From an uncultured Pseudomonadota bacterium (GTDB lineage: Bacteria > Pseudomonadota > Gammaproteobacteria > Methylococcales > Methylomonadaceae): DNA of 64,000 bases. The notes below the pieces were generated by a model that was not told where the DNA came from, ran no database searches, and saw only the letters and a program-made list of their open reading frames with translations. This document shows, piece after piece, positions 31,890 through 42,446 of this stretch. Each line of letters starts with the position of its first letter. The first letter of the stretch is position 1. Location: positions 1-64,000 of the forward strand of contig CAIPQN010000040.1 in the NCBI GenBank assembly GCA_903867225.1, read 5' to 3'. A program made the translations under genes and the position numbers.

Positions 31890-33182
31890 ATGCAAGTTTC
31901 TGTTGAGCAGACATCAGAATTAGGTCGTAAAATGACCGTTACTTTGCCAGAATCGGCAGTCCAAGCGCAAATAATTCCTCGCTTACAAAAAATAGCCAAA
32001 GAAGCGCGTATTGATGGTTTCCGTCGTGGAAAAGTTCCATCTTCAGTGGTTGCTAAAATGTATGGCACACAAGTTCGTGAAGAAATCACATCTGATTTAA
32101 TTCAATCAAGTTACTTTGACGCATTGAAAGAACAAGGTCTGAATCCTGCTGGTTATCCGCACATTGACGGTCTTAATAACACTGACGGTTTTAGTTATAT
32201 CGCGAATTTTGAAATTTATCCTGTCGTTTCTTTAGGGGGTATTGATTCGTTAGCGGTAACACAACAATCTTCATCCGTTCATGAAAGTGATGTTGACGAC
32301 ATGATTGCTAAATTACGCGAACAACGTAAAACATGGGAAGTAGTTGAAAATGCCGTTGAAGAAAAAAATCGCGTCACGATTGATTTTTTAGGTAATGTGG
32401 GAGGCGAAAGCATTACTAACGACAAAGTGTCTGATTACGTTGTTGAATTAGGTGAAAACCAAATGATTCCAGGTTTTGAAGAAAATTTAATTGGCTTGAA
32501 AGCAGGCGACACAAAAAACTTCAGTATCACCTTCCCAGAAGATTATCCCAACGAAAAATTGGCAAGCAAAATCGCTGATTTTGAAGTTGAAGTGAAACTT
32601 GTTGAAGCGGGCGTTTTACCTGAAATCGACGAAGAATTTGTGCAAGCCTACGGCACAGCAAGCGGGACAGTTGAAGGATTCCGTAACGATGTGAAAGAAA
32701 ACATGGATCGCGAATTAGCTAATAAATTGAAAGCCAATTTGAAAAATTCTGTGTTAACCGCTGTTTATGAAAAAATCGAATTGACCGTGCCGAATGCTTT
32801 AATCGATGAAGAAGTTGAAGAGCTTTTGAAGCCCTACAAAGAAATGGCGAAGAAAAACAAAGTCGATTTGAGTGCATTGCAATTGCCGCGTGAACCGTTT
32901 GAAATCGAAGCAAAAAAACGTATTGCGTTGGGCTTAATTATTGGCGAAATCATTCATCAAAATGAATTGAAAGTAGACGAAGACAAAGTTCGCACTCGCA
33001 TCGAAGATATGGCGAAAAGCTACGAAAATCCAACGCAAGTTGTCGAATGGTATTACAAAGATGAAAATCGTTTGAAAGATGTGCGTCAAATGACAATGGA
33101 AGAACAAGTCACCGAATTTTTACTTGCGAAAGCGACTGTGACGACTGAAAATGCCGATTTCAATACTGTTATGAACGCTTAA
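31890..33182 (+). CDS. tig: Trigger factor
   Basis: MQVSVEQTSELGRKMTVTLPESAV, IDGFRRGKVPSSVVAKMYG, FKBP-like central domain; precedes clpP-clpX. Confidence 0.96.
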   Translation: MQVSVEQTSELGRKMTVTLPESAVQAQIIPRLQKIAKEARIDGFRRGKVPSSVVAKMYGTQVREEITSDLIQSSYFDALKEQGLNPAGYPHIDGLNNTDGFSYIANFEIYPVVSLGGIDSLAVTQQSSSVHESDVDDMIAKLREQRKTWEVVENAVEEKNRVTIDFLGNVGGESITNDKVSDYVVELGENQMIPGFEENLIGLKAGDTKNFSITFPEDYPNEKLASKIADFEVEVKLVEAGVLPEIDEEFVQAYGTASGTVEGFRNDVKENMDRELANKLKANLKNSVLTAVYEKIELTVPNALIDEEVEELLKPYKEMAKKNKVDLSALQLPREPFEIEAKKRIALGLIIGEIIHQNELKVDEDKVRTRIEDMAKSYENPTQVVEWYYKDENRLKDVRQMTMEEQVTEFLLAKATVTTENADFNTVMNA

Positions 33183-33199
33183 TCTAGCTGGATATAAAA

Positions 33200-33853
33200 A
33201 TGTACTCACAACAACTCGCACAAATGATGGCAACGCAAGCGGCTGGCGGTTTAGTACCGATGGTTGTCGAACAAACGGCTCGTGGCGAACGCGCATTCGA
33301 TATTTATTCACGTTTACTCAAAGAGCGCGTGATTTTTTTGGTGGGACAAGTCGAAGATTACATGGCGAATCTTGTCGTGGCGCAGTTGTTGTTTTTGGAA
33401 TCTGAAAATCCAGACAAAGATATCCATTTGTATATCAATTCGCCAGGCGGTTCGGTGACAGCAGGTATGTCGATTTACGACACAATGCAATTTATTAAAC
33501 CTGATGTTAGTACCATGTGTATCGGTCAAGCAGCAAGTATGGGTGCAATTTTATTAACTGGTGGCGCAAAAGGTAAACGTTATTGTTTACCACATTCGCG
33601 CATGATGATTCACCAACCATTGGGTGGTTTTTCGGGACAGGCATCGGATTTCGATATTCATGCGAAAGAAATTTTATTGATCCGTGAAAAATTAAACAAA
33701 GTATTAGCACATCACACAGGGCAAACTTTGAAAAAGGTTCAAGCCGACACTGATCGTGATAATTTTTTAAGTGCGAATGACGCAGTGACTTACGGATTGA
33801 TTGATCAGGTATTAACTGATCGTGCGACTGCGGTTGATAAAGCAGAAAAATAA
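33200..33853 (+). CDS. clpP: ATP-dependent Clp protease proteolytic subunit
   Basis: [62 protein letters not shown]. Confidence 0.98.
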   Translation: MYSQQLAQMMATQAAGGLVPMVVEQTARGERAFDIYSRLLKERVIFLVGQVEDYMANLVVAQLLFLESENPDKDIHLYINSPGGSVTAGMSIYDTMQFIKPDVSTMCIGQAASMGAILLTGGAKGKRYCLPHSRMMIHQPLGGFSGQASDFDIHAKEILLIREKLNKVLAHHTGQTLKKVQADTDRDNFLSANDAVTYGLIDQVLTDRATAVDKAEK

Positions 33854-33880
33854 TCGACGACTTAGGCGAAAAAGACAGTT

Positions 33881-35179
33881 ATGAGCAGCAAAGACAAAAA
33901 TAAAGACGATGAAAAACTAGCTTATTGTTCGTTTTGCAACAAAAGTCAGCATGAAATACGAAAAATGATCGCTGGTCCGTCAGTGTATATCTGCGACGAA
34001 TGTGTTGAGCTTTGTGATGATATTTTATTAGAAGAATTGAGTGAGTTAACACCACTGAACGAAGGCAAACTGCCAAAACCCAAAGAAATAAAAGAAGAAT
34101 TAGACGGTTATGTCATTGGTCAGGAACGTGCTAAAAAAATTCTAGCTGTTGCCGTTTATAATCATTACAAGCGTTTACGCAATAAAAATAACAAGTCTAA
34201 AAAAAATCAAATTGAACTCGCTAAAAGTAACATTCTACTTATTGGACCAACAGGTTCAGGTAAAACATTACTAGCGGAAACATTAGCACGTTTATTAGAT
34301 GTACCTTTTGCTATCGCTGACGCAACCACACTAACCGAATCAGGTTATGTGGGGGAAGACGTGGAAAACATCATTCAAAAGATTCTACAGAAATGTGAAT
34401 TCGATGTTGAAAAAGCTGAATCAGCGATTGTTTATATTGATGAAATCGATAAAATTTCCAAAAAATCAGAAAACACTTCGCTAACTCGAGACGTATCTGG
34501 TGAAGGCGTTCAACAGGCATTATTAAAATTGATTGAAGGCACCGTTGCTTCGATTGCTCCGCAAGGTGGACGCAAACATCCGAATCAAGAGTTTATTCAA
34601 GTAAACACAAAGAATATGTTATTCATTGTTGGTGGAGCTTTTGCTGGTTTGGATAAAGTAATTCAAGCGCGTTCGGAAACAGGTGGTATTGGTTTTTCAG
34701 CAGAAGTAAAAACTAAAGATCAAAGTAAAAATATCGGGCAATTATTCGCTGAAGTTGAAGCCGAAGATTTAATTAAATATGGCTTAATTCCAGAGTTTGT
34801 CGGACGTTTACCTGTTGTCGCAACATTAGAAGAATTGGACGAATCTGCATTAATTCAAATTCTAACCGAGCCAAAAAATGCTTTAATCAAGCAATATAAG
34901 CATTTGTTTGAAATGGAAGGTGCGGAACTCGAATTTAGCGATGAATCATTATCTGCGATTGCTAAAAAATCAATGGAGCGAAAAACAGGCGCACGCGGAC
35001 TTCGTACAATTGTTGAAAATGTATTGTTAAATACCATGTATGAACTTCCTTCAGCCGATAACATTTGTAAGGTGACTGTTGATAAAGATGTTATTTTAGG
35101 TAGTGCAGAACCGACGTTAATCTACAAAAACGAAAAACTCGAACGCAAAATGACTAAAAAAGTCGCAGCAGAAAGTTAG
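33881..35179 (+). CDS. clpX: ATP-dependent Clp protease ATP-binding subunit ClpX
   Basis: Zinc-binding N-domain ([31 protein letters not shown]) and AAA+ ([18 protein letters not shown]). Confidence 0.98.
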   Translation: MSSKDKNKDDEKLAYCSFCNKSQHEIRKMIAGPSVYICDECVELCDDILLEELSELTPLNEGKLPKPKEIKEELDGYVIGQERAKKILAVAVYNHYKRLRNKNNKSKKNQIELAKSNILLIGPTGSGKTLLAETLARLLDVPFAIADATTLTESGYVGEDVENIIQKILQKCEFDVEKAESAIVYIDEIDKISKKSENTSLTRDVSGEGVQQALLKLIEGTVASIAPQGGRKHPNQEFIQVNTKNMLFIVGGAFAGLDKVIQARSETGGIGFSAEVKTKDQSKNIGQLFAEVEAEDLIKYGLIPEFVGRLPVVATLEELDESALIQILTEPKNALIKQYKHLFEMEGAELEFSDESLSAIAKKSMERKTGARGLRTIVENVLLNTMYELPSADNICKVTVDKDVILGSAEPTLIYKNEKLERKMTKKVAAES

Positions 35180-35200
35180 TTTTTAGCTGCTATTTGTGTT

Positions 35201-35237
35201 AAAAAAGGGATGCCTGATTGCAAGCATCCCTTTTTTT
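35201..35237 (+). terminator. Terminator after clpX
   Basis: AAAAAAGGGATGC CTGATTGCAA GCATCCCTTTTTTT. Confidence 0.85.
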
Positions 35238-35318
35238 GTAGAAAATTTAGATACCTTGTTTTTTAACGCAATCACCCCATAACTCAAACATCTTCACTTC
35301 ACTTTCCATTGAAAAATT

Positions 35319-37736
35319 ATGACTGAAATCATGCCTGATTACACACTCATTCCAGTGTTACCCCTCCGCGATGTTGTGGTTTATCCCAACATGGTGATTC
35401 CTTTGTTTGTCGGACGCGATAAATCGATTGACGCGCTTAACAATGCGATTAAAGAAAATCATCAAGTTTTATTAGTCGCCCAAAAAGAAGCTGAAATTGA
35501 TTCGCCCGAAATCAGTGATTTGTACGAATTCGGCACGCTTGCGAATGTGTTACAAATGTTGAAGTTACCAGACGGTACGGTAAAAGTTCTCATGGAAGGC
35601 GAACAACGTTGTCTAGTGTCGAAATATCAAAAGCAAGACGGTTTTTTATGTGCGCGAATCGAAGAGGTTGAAGAAACCTATGACGCGCCTGACCAAGAAA
35701 AAGAAATTTTAGAACGTACATCGTTTAGTTCTTTTGAAAATTACGTCAAACTGAATAATAAAATTCCACCAGAAGTGCTAAATGCACTTATTGAAATTGA
35801 TGATGCTAGTCGGCTTGCGGATACGATGGCAGCACACATGAATTTGAAAGTATCTGATAAACAACGGATTTTAGAAACGTTAGATATTGGCAAACGTTTA
35901 GAAGCGTTGATGGCTTTCATGGAAGGCGAAGTCGATTTGCTTGAAACTGAAAAGCGCATTCGAGTTCGCGTTAAAGAACAAATGGAAAAAAATCAACGTG
36001 AATACTATTTGAATGAACAAATCAAAGCCATTCACAAAGAATTAGGTGAAATGGATGAAGCAGCGACTGAAATTGATTTGTTAACCAAAAAAATCGACGA
36101 AGCCGAATTGCCTGAAGAAGCAAAAACGAAGGCATTGGATGAGTTGAAGAAATTAAAACAGATGTCGCCAATGTCAGCAGAATCGGCAGTTGTTCGTAAT
36201 TATATTGAATGGCTGGTTAATGTACCGTGGAATAAAAAAACGGATGTTCAAAAAGAATTAGCGGCAGCTGAGGCTATTTTAAACGAAGAGCATTATGGTT
36301 TAGAGAAAGTAAAAGAACGCATTTTGGAATATCTAGCAGTTCAACAACGAGTTGATAAATTAAAAGGGCCAATTTTGTGTTTGGTTGGACCTCCAGGTGT
36401 TGGAAAAACATCGTTAGGCGAATCGATTGCGCGTGCCACGAATCGAACTTATGTTCGCATGGCGTTAGGTGGCGTGAGGGATGAAGCAGAAATTCGTGGG
36501 CATCGCCGCACTTACATTGGTGCTATGCCAGGCAAAATCATTCAAAATTTGTCGAAAGTGAAAGTCAGAAACCCACTATTTTTACTCGATGAAATTGACA
36601 AAATGGCAACTGATTTGCGCGGCGATCCCGCTTCAGCATTGTTGGAAGTATTAGATCCTGAACAAAACAATGCGTTTGTTGATCATTATTTAGATGTTGA
36701 TTTTGATTTGTCTGACGTGATGTTTGTAGCGACGGCAAATAGCATGAATATCCCACCTGCGTTGTTGGATAGAATGGAAGTCATTCGCTTGGCGGGTTAT
36801 ACCGAAGACGAAAAAATCAACATTGCGTTGCGTTATTTGATCCCAAAACAAATCAAGGAAAACGGTTTAAAAGCCAAAGAAATCGATATTGCCGATGATA
36901 CTGTACGCGACATGATTCGCTATTATTCACGAGAAGCAGGCGTACGAAATTTGGAACGCGATATTTCTAAAATTTGCCGTAAAGTTGTAAAAGATTTGTT
37001 ACTAAAACCGCGTAAAACGAAAGTGAAAATCACCACTAAAAACTTGAACGATTATTTAGGGGTACAGCGTTATAGCTACGGTTCCGCTGAAGAAAAAGAT
37101 CAAATTGGCTGTGTGACAGGCTTGGCGTGGACTTCGGTAGGTGGTGAGTTATTAACGATTGAAACTGCGGTCATTAACGGCAAAGGCAAGTCTTCAACGA
37201 CGGGAACTTTGGGGGATGTGATGAAGGAATCGATTGCAGCTGCAATGACTGTCGTGCGTAGTCGCGCGGAAACATTGGGTATTCCAGATGACGTGTTTCA
37301 GACTCGTGATATTCATATTCATGTTCCTGAAGGCGCAACGCCTAAAGATGGTCCAAGTGCGGGCATTGGAATGTGTACAGCGATTATTTCCGCATTGACT
37401 AAAATTCCAGTGCGAGCAAATGTAGCCATGACAGGTGAAATTACATTACGCGGTGAAGTATTACCAATTGGAGGCTTAAAAGAGAAGCTACTCGCGGCGC
37501 ATCGTGGAGGTATTACAACAGTGATTATCCCGAAAGAAAATGAAAAAGATTTGGTTGAAATACCCGACAACATTAAGCAAAATCTTATAATTAAACCTGT
37601 GCGATGGATTGATGAAGTTTTGGAAATTGCGTTGCAATATCAACCCGTTCCACGCGAGCCGATTGTAATTGATTTGCCAGACGCGACTAAAATTGAATCG
37701 GTGAAAAAAAATCCGTCGCGCATAACGGCACATTAA
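35319..37736 (+). CDS. lon: ATP-dependent protease Lon
   Basis: Walker [19 protein letters not shown], catalytic Ser region [15 protein letters not shown]. Confidence 0.98.
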   Translation: MTEIMPDYTLIPVLPLRDVVVYPNMVIPLFVGRDKSIDALNNAIKENHQVLLVAQKEAEIDSPEISDLYEFGTLANVLQMLKLPDGTVKVLMEGEQRCLVSKYQKQDGFLCARIEEVEETYDAPDQEKEILERTSFSSFENYVKLNNKIPPEVLNALIEIDDASRLADTMAAHMNLKVSDKQRILETLDIGKRLEALMAFMEGEVDLLETEKRIRVRVKEQMEKNQREYYLNEQIKAIHKELGEMDEAATEIDLLTKKIDEAELPEEAKTKALDELKKLKQMSPMSAESAVVRNYIEWLVNVPWNKKTDVQKELAAAEAILNEEHYGLEKVKERILEYLAVQQRVDKLKGPILCLVGPPGVGKTSLGESIARATNRTYVRMALGGVRDEAEIRGHRRTYIGAMPGKIIQNLSKVKVRNPLFLLDEIDKMATDLRGDPASALLEVLDPEQNNAFVDHYLDVDFDLSDVMFVATANSMNIPPALLDRMEVIRLAGYTEDEKINIALRYLIPKQIKENGLKAKEIDIADDTVRDMIRYYSREAGVRNLERDISKICRKVVKDLLLKPRKTKVKITTKNLNDYLGVQRYSYGSAEEKDQIGCVTGLAWTSVGGELLTIETAVINGKGKSSTTGTLGDVMKESIAAAMTVVRSRAETLGIPDDVFQTRDIHIHVPEGATPKDGPSAGIGMCTAIISALTKIPVRANVAMTGEITLRGEVLPIGGLKEKLLAAHRGGITTVIIPKENEKDLVEIPDNIKQNLIIKPVRWIDEVLEIALQYQPVPREPIVIDLPDATKIESVKKNPSRITAH

Positions 37737-37782
37737 AAAGCTGTGTAAGCCACAGAATTCAAAGTCTGTAACGGTTTATTGC

Positions 37783-37811
37783 TTGACACTGTAGAAGTGC
37801 ATTGATATAAA
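37783..37811 (+). promoter_or_regulatory. Sigma-70 promoter for hupB
   Basis: TTGACA (37783-37788) - 17 nt - TATAAA (37806-37811). Confidence 0.8.
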
Positions 37812-37907
37812 TATAGGTGTTTCTTGGCTTACCGCGCCATGTGTGTGAATGAGCGAACAGCATTTTGTTAGACCATAATCTTAAAATAACTTTCTCAGGG
37901 GAAAATA

Positions 37908-38180
37908 ATGAATAAATCGGAATTGATCAGTGCAATGGCGGAATCAGCTAATTTGACTAAAGCAGATGCAGGTAGAGCATTAGATGGTTTTATCGCGGCG
38001 GTTACAAAAGCATTAAGCGCAGGTGATGCGGTTGCATTAGTTGGCTTTGGTACCTATTCTGTAAAAGAAAGAGCAGAGCGTAAGGGACGTAATCCGCAGT
38101 CTGGCGAAGAAATTACAATTAAAGCTGCAAAAACTCCTACATTTAAAGCTGGTAAATCGTTAAAAGATGCTGTAAACTAA
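37908..38180 (+). CDS. hupB: DNA-binding protein HU
   Basis: [69 protein letters not shown]. Confidence 0.97.
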   Translation: MNKSELISAMAESANLTKADAGRALDGFIAAVTKALSAGDAVALVGFGTYSVKERAERKGRNPQSGEEITIKAAKTPTFKAGKSLKDAVN

Positions 38181-38192
38181 TCAAATCAAGTC

Positions 38193-38268
38193 GGGTGCTT
38201 AGCTCAGCTGGTAGAGCATCGCCCTTACAAGGCGAGGGTCGGGGGTTCGAACCCCTCAGCACCCACCA
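38193..38268 (+). tRNA. tRNA-Val (anticodon UAC), CCA encoded
   Basis: GGGTGCTTAGCTCAGCTGGTAGAGCATCGCCCTTACAAGGCGAGGGTCGGGGGTTCGAACCCCTCAGCACCCACCA folds as a cloverleaf. Confidence 0.96.
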
Positions 38269-38275
38269 CGACTTT

Positions 38276-38352
38276 GGAGCGGTAGTTCAGTTGGTTAGAA
38301 TACCGGCCTGTCACGCCGGTGGTCGCGGGTTCGAGTCCCGTCCGCTCCGCCA
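38276..38352 (+). tRNA. tRNA-Asp (anticodon GUC), CCA encoded
   Basis: GGAGCGGTAGTTCAGTTGGTTAGAATACCGGCCTGTCACGCCGGTGGTCGCGGGTTCGAGTCCCGTCCGCTCCGCCA. Confidence 0.96.
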
Positions 38353-38361
38353 ATTTTTAAA

Positions 38362-38394
38362 AACCTCGAACCTTTGGGTTCGGGGTTTTTTTTT
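38362..38394 (+). terminator. Terminator after tRNA-Asp
   Basis: AACCTCGAACC TTT GGGTTCGGGGTTTTTTTTT. Confidence 0.8.
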
Positions 38395-38426
38395 GCTTAT
38401 TACAATGATTTCTTGAGGTGCTGTGT

Positions 38427-40304
38427 ATGCTGACAAAAATTAGAGAAAAATCCCAAGGTGCTTTTGCAGGTGTCATTCTCACTGTCATTTGCGTCCCATT
38501 TGTTTTATGGGGAATCAATAACTATATTAATGATGGACAAGAAGCTCCTATTGCTTCGGTTGGTAAAAAAGATTTTTATCAACGTGATATAAATAAAGCT
38601 TACGAAAAATACCAACAAAGCTTAGGTGGACTTGCAGTTGATGAGAACAATATCAAAGCCCAAGCTCTGAGCAAACTCATTAAAGACGAAGTGCTTTTAC
38701 AATACGTTCATCAAAAAGGTTTGACGATTACCGATGATACTATTCGGGATTTTGTTTATAGCCTACCTTATTTTCAAACTGATGGTAAATTCGACGAAGC
38801 CAAATACAAACAACTTTTATCGTCGCAACGTATGATTTCAACTGAATTTGTGGCGCAAATCAAAAATGCGCTAGTCATGGAACAATTTCAACAAAGTGTT
38901 TTAAATAGTAGTTTTGCTACGCCTTACGATATTGAACGCGTTTTAAAAATCCAAAATCAACAGCGCGATGTTGAATACGTCACAATTCCTGTCATCACTT
39001 CATCTGAAATACCTAGTGACGACAAAATTAACGTTTATTATCAGGCGCATCAAACGCAATATCAGCTTCCAGAACAAATGTCAGTGGAATATATTGAATT
39101 AACATTGGAAGATTTGGCGAAAACCATTGAAGTCACCGATGAAAAAGTGAAAGCTTTTTATGAGGAACAACAAGCCCAATACAGCACGCCAGAACGTCGT
39201 AAAATTAGCCATATTCTTTTTGAAATCAATGATAAACAAGACGAGAAAACCGCTTTAGAAAAAGCTAATAAAGCTAAAGTCGATTTATCGAGCAAAGATT
39301 TCACCGTATTAGCCAAAGAATTATCAGACGACAAATTAACAGGCAAAGAAGGCGGTGATTTAGGTTTATTTAGCGCGGGTGTGATGGAAAAAGATTTTGA
39401 TGCAGCGGCTACGTCTTTAAAGCAGGGCGAAATTTCTACGCCTGTTAAATCTCAGTTTGGCTATCATTTAATTAAAGTCACGGAATTAACACCTGCTGAA
39501 ACGAAACCTTTTGCTAGCGTCAAAACAGAAATCACAAAGGCTTATCAAAAAGCACAAGCAGAAGATTTGTTTTATCAACAAGGTGAATCTTTGACAGAAA
39601 TTAGCTATCAAAATTCCGACAATTTGCAAGTTGCCGCAAATCAGCTTCATTTAACAATTAAAAAAACAGGTTTGTTCACCAAAATGCAAGGCGATGGCAT
39701 TGCAGCGGATGAGAAAATTCGCGGTATCGCATTTACCGATGAAGTATTGCAAGGTGCAAACAGTACGCCGATTGAAGTAAGTAATGATCGTTTAATTGTG
39801 TTGCGTTTGTTGGAACATAAAGCAGCTGAAAATAAACCATTAGCTGATGTTAAAACTGACGTAATTAAAGCCGTTCAAACTGAGCAAGCACAACAAAAAG
39901 TGATTGAAACTGCGACAACAATGAAAGCGAAATTGTTAACGGGTGAAAATTTAGCGAAAATCGCGGCTGATTATAAATTGCCCGTACAAAAAGTTGCGGG
40001 TTTAACTCGTATGCAAAAAGACTTCAATGTGATGTTAAATGAAGCAATTTTTAAAGCATCAAAACCCATTGCAGATAAAGCTACGATTTTTACAGTCGCT
40101 TTACCGTCACATGAACAAGTGGTTGTGAGTTTGTCTAAAGTTCATGACGGTGCAGCGACAGATGAAGATAAAAAACGTATGGAATTGGCGAAGAAAAACA
40201 TAGCAAAAGCCATTGGTGACAGCGAATTTAATGCGTTGATTAATACGTTGGAAAGCAAAGCGGATGTTGAAATCAATATGCCGCCGACAACTCAATCACA
40301 GTAA
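38427..40304 (+). CDS. ppiD: Periplasmic SurA-N / PPIC-type peptidyl-prolyl isomerase (PpiD)
   Basis: MLTKIREKSQGAFAGVILTVICVPFVLWGINNY TM anchor; parvulin domain (RRKISHILFEIND...GEISTPVKSQFGYHLIKVTE); located after hupB and tRNAs. Confidence 0.92.
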   Translation: MLTKIREKSQGAFAGVILTVICVPFVLWGINNYINDGQEAPIASVGKKDFYQRDINKAYEKYQQSLGGLAVDENNIKAQALSKLIKDEVLLQYVHQKGLTITDDTIRDFVYSLPYFQTDGKFDEAKYKQLLSSQRMISTEFVAQIKNALVMEQFQQSVLNSSFATPYDIERVLKIQNQQRDVEYVTIPVITSSEIPSDDKINVYYQAHQTQYQLPEQMSVEYIELTLEDLAKTIEVTDEKVKAFYEEQQAQYSTPERRKISHILFEINDKQDEKTALEKANKAKVDLSSKDFTVLAKELSDDKLTGKEGGDLGLFSAGVMEKDFDAAATSLKQGEISTPVKSQFGYHLIKVTELTPAETKPFASVKTEITKAYQKAQAEDLFYQQGESLTEISYQNSDNLQVAANQLHLTIKKTGLFTKMQGDGIAADEKIRGIAFTDEVLQGANSTPIEVSNDRLIVLRLLEHKAAENKPLADVKTDVIKAVQTEQAQQKVIETATTMKAKLLTGENLAKIAADYKLPVQKVAGLTRMQKDFNVMLNEAIFKASKPIADKATIFTVALPSHEQVVVSLSKVHDGAATDEDKKRMELAKKNIAKAIGDSEFNALINTLESKADVEINMPPTTQSQ

Positions 40305-41027
40305 TTATTGAGATACGATTGCCAGCCCTTGTAACACTAAGTTTGTTTCAAGGGTTAACGATTGCCGTAATTGCGTAGCAATCAATTCCGCATCCCCCCC
40401 CGTTAAAAATAATGCTGAATTTTTAGGTAAATCTTGCATTACTCGTTCAATCAATCCGCAAACCGCAAATAGCGTTCCGTTATAAATTGCTGCTTCTGTT
40501 TCAACTGAAAGTCCAATATGATGAGACGAATCTGTTAATGGCAAATCAGCGGTATTAAAGGCGAGGGCAGTTTTCATTAACGTTAATCCCGCACAAATAA
40601 ATCCACCCTGATGTTTTCCTTCTGCATTTAAAACATCTATCGTTATTGCGGTGCCGCAATCGACTACACAAACGGGCAAGTTCGTTTTTTGTCGCACTGC
40701 AATCAACGCTAACCAACGATCCACGCCTAATTTTTCAGGCTGTAAATAACCATTTGTGACACCAAATGCTTGTGTTTGTGTCATTGCAAAATCAATTGGA
40801 ATATCACGCCATAATTCTCGCGCCAACGTCGTTATTATGTTCAATAATGCTGCTTTTCCAACAGATGAAACCGAGATTTTTGTAGGGAGAAAATCTTGCC
40901 ACAATGTGCGTAAGATAGACGACGTAATTTCAGAATGAACTAACGTTTGCCCAATGATGCGTAATTCGATATTTTCAGCACACGCCCATTTCAAACGACT
41001 ATTGCCTAAATCTAGCAATAAATTCAT
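40305..41027 (-). CDS. coaX: Type III pantothenate kinase
   Basis: MNLLLDLGNSRLKWA, LGVDRWLALIAV, VVDCGTAITIDVLNAEGKHQGGFICAGL. Confidence 0.93.
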   Translation of the reverse strand: MNLLLDLGNSRLKWACAENIELRIIGQTLVHSEITSSILRTLWQDFLPTKISVSSVGKAALLNIITTLARELWRDIPIDFAMTQTQAFGVTNGYLQPEKLGVDRWLALIAVRQKTNLPVCVVDCGTAITIDVLNAEGKHQGGFICAGLTLMKTALAFNTADLPLTDSSHHIGLSVETEAAIYNGTLFAVCGLIERVMQDLPKNSALFLTGGDAELIATQLRQSLTLETNLVLQGLAIVSQ

Positions 41028-41812
41028 GCACTAAAACTCACTTCACCTGATGAGAATGTTTGAATTACGCCGTCATCACGTTCTAATTTCAATAAACCGT
41101 TTTTATCAATACCTTGTACGATTCCTGCGTGTTTCTGTGAACCGACAAAAAAATTGACCTGCTTTCCGAATAAGCAATCGTAGCTGCGCCATTCATCTAA
41201 ATACGCCGTCAAGGCTTTATCTTCAAATGTGGCGGCAATAGGTAATAATTCGTTGAGTAATTGTGCGATTATAAAATTGCGCTCTAAAACCATATCTGGC
41301 GAGACTTCATTTAAATTCGTATAGGCTTGCGTAATACTGTCAATGTTTGATGGTAAATTTAAATTTAGCCCTAAACCAATAACTGCATTTGCGCTGCCAT
41401 CGTGGTGTGACGTGACTTCAATAAGAATGCCGCCCAATTTTTTTCCATTACTGTAAATATCGTTGGGCCATTTTAATCCAACATTCATAATGCCATTTTG
41501 CCGCAAGACACGAATCACGCCCACGCCAATTGCTAAACTCAAACCACTCAAATTCGTGACATTGTTAAATCGCCACAAAAATGAACCGTAAATGTTTTGT
41601 CCTTGCGGTGAAATCCATTGTCGTCCATGTCTTCCTTTGCCAGCAGTTTGTTCTTCGGAAAAGCAGACGCTGCCTGACAATACATCGTTTTGAGCGCGAC
41701 CCATTAAATAACTATTGGTCGAATCAATACTCGAAAAAATTTCTAAATCGCAAATTAACGACTGAGCAATTTCAGTTAAATGCGTTTTGATTTCATTGCT
41801 ATTGAGCAGCAT
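41024..41812 (-). CDS. birA: Biotin--[acetyl-CoA-carboxylase] ligase
   Basis: IDSTNSYLMGRA, EQTAGKGRHGRQWISPQGQNIYGSFLWRF, LKWPNDIYSNGKKLGGILIE. Start chosen at the internal ATG 41812. Confidence 0.9.
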   Translation of the reverse strand: MLLNSNEIKTHLTEIAQSLICDLEIFSSIDSTNSYLMGRAQNDVLSGSVCFSEEQTAGKGRHGRQWISPQGQNIYGSFLWRFNNVTNLSGLSLAIGVGVIRVLRQNGIMNVGLKWPNDIYSNGKKLGGILIEVTSHHDGSANAVIGLGLNLNLPSNIDSITQAYTNLNEVSPDMVLERNFIIAQLLNELLPIAATFEDKALTAYLDEWRSYDCLFGKQVNFFVGSQKHAGIVQGIDKNGLLKLERDDGVIQTFSSGEVSFSA

Positions 41813-42416
41813 TATCTTGCATTTCTTTTTGTTGACGAATTTGTTGCAATTGTTTTTTCGCAACATGCTCACTCAATAAATCGCGGTCTATTTCTTTTAC
41901 ATTTATATAATTTACACCGACAAAATAGTCGAAACCTTCATCATTTATATTTTCATGTTTAAAACAATGAATCACTTTTGCGTATGTCACAATGACAACC
42001 GCACTAAGGACTAATAACATTTTAATTTCTAAATACTGTCCAACTTCTAGCTTTTCTTCACAATCAAAACCAAGCCCTGACACACTGATATTTGCATTCC
42101 GCGTTTTATTTTCAGTGATTTCATCACCACTTAAACCGATGACTGTTTGTGCAATTAAATTGATTTTAATATCGAGTAATTTCAAATAATCCGCAAAATC
42201 AGAATGAATTCGTTCTAATTTTTCATGGATTATGGCGGATTCTTCATTAATCAATTCTAATGCCGAAGCCAATGAACAATTATCGAGTAAACTGGCTTTG
42301 GTTTGAATAGGCTTTTGGATTTGTTGCTCATCAATTAAACGATACGATAAATTGATTTCATCGTTAACTCGAAAGAAATATCGTTTTTCTTCCCCGAAAT
42401 TTTTTCTGTGTTTCAT
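41799..42416 (-). CDS. PilZ domain-containing protein
   Basis: RxxxR-type motif (EKRYFFRVND) and a PilZ-like NISVSGLGF motif. Confidence 0.75.
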   Translation of the reverse strand: MKHRKNFGEEKRYFFRVNDEINLSYRLIDEQQIQKPIQTKASLLDNCSLASALELINEESAIIHEKLERIHSDFADYLKLLDIKINLIAQTVIGLSGDEITENKTRNANISVSGLGFDCEEKLEVGQYLEIKMLLVLSAVVIVTYAKVIHCFKHENINDEGFDYFVGVNYINVKEIDRDLLSEHVAKKQLQQIRQQKEMQDNAAQ

Positions 42417-42446
42417 GGCTTATTTTCCTGTTAAAAAGTGTTCGTT

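Noticed and set aside
38195-38416. 73-aa ORF across tRNA-Val and tRNA-Asp
   Set aside because: Occupied by two tRNA genes; the classic tRNA-derived spurious ORF.
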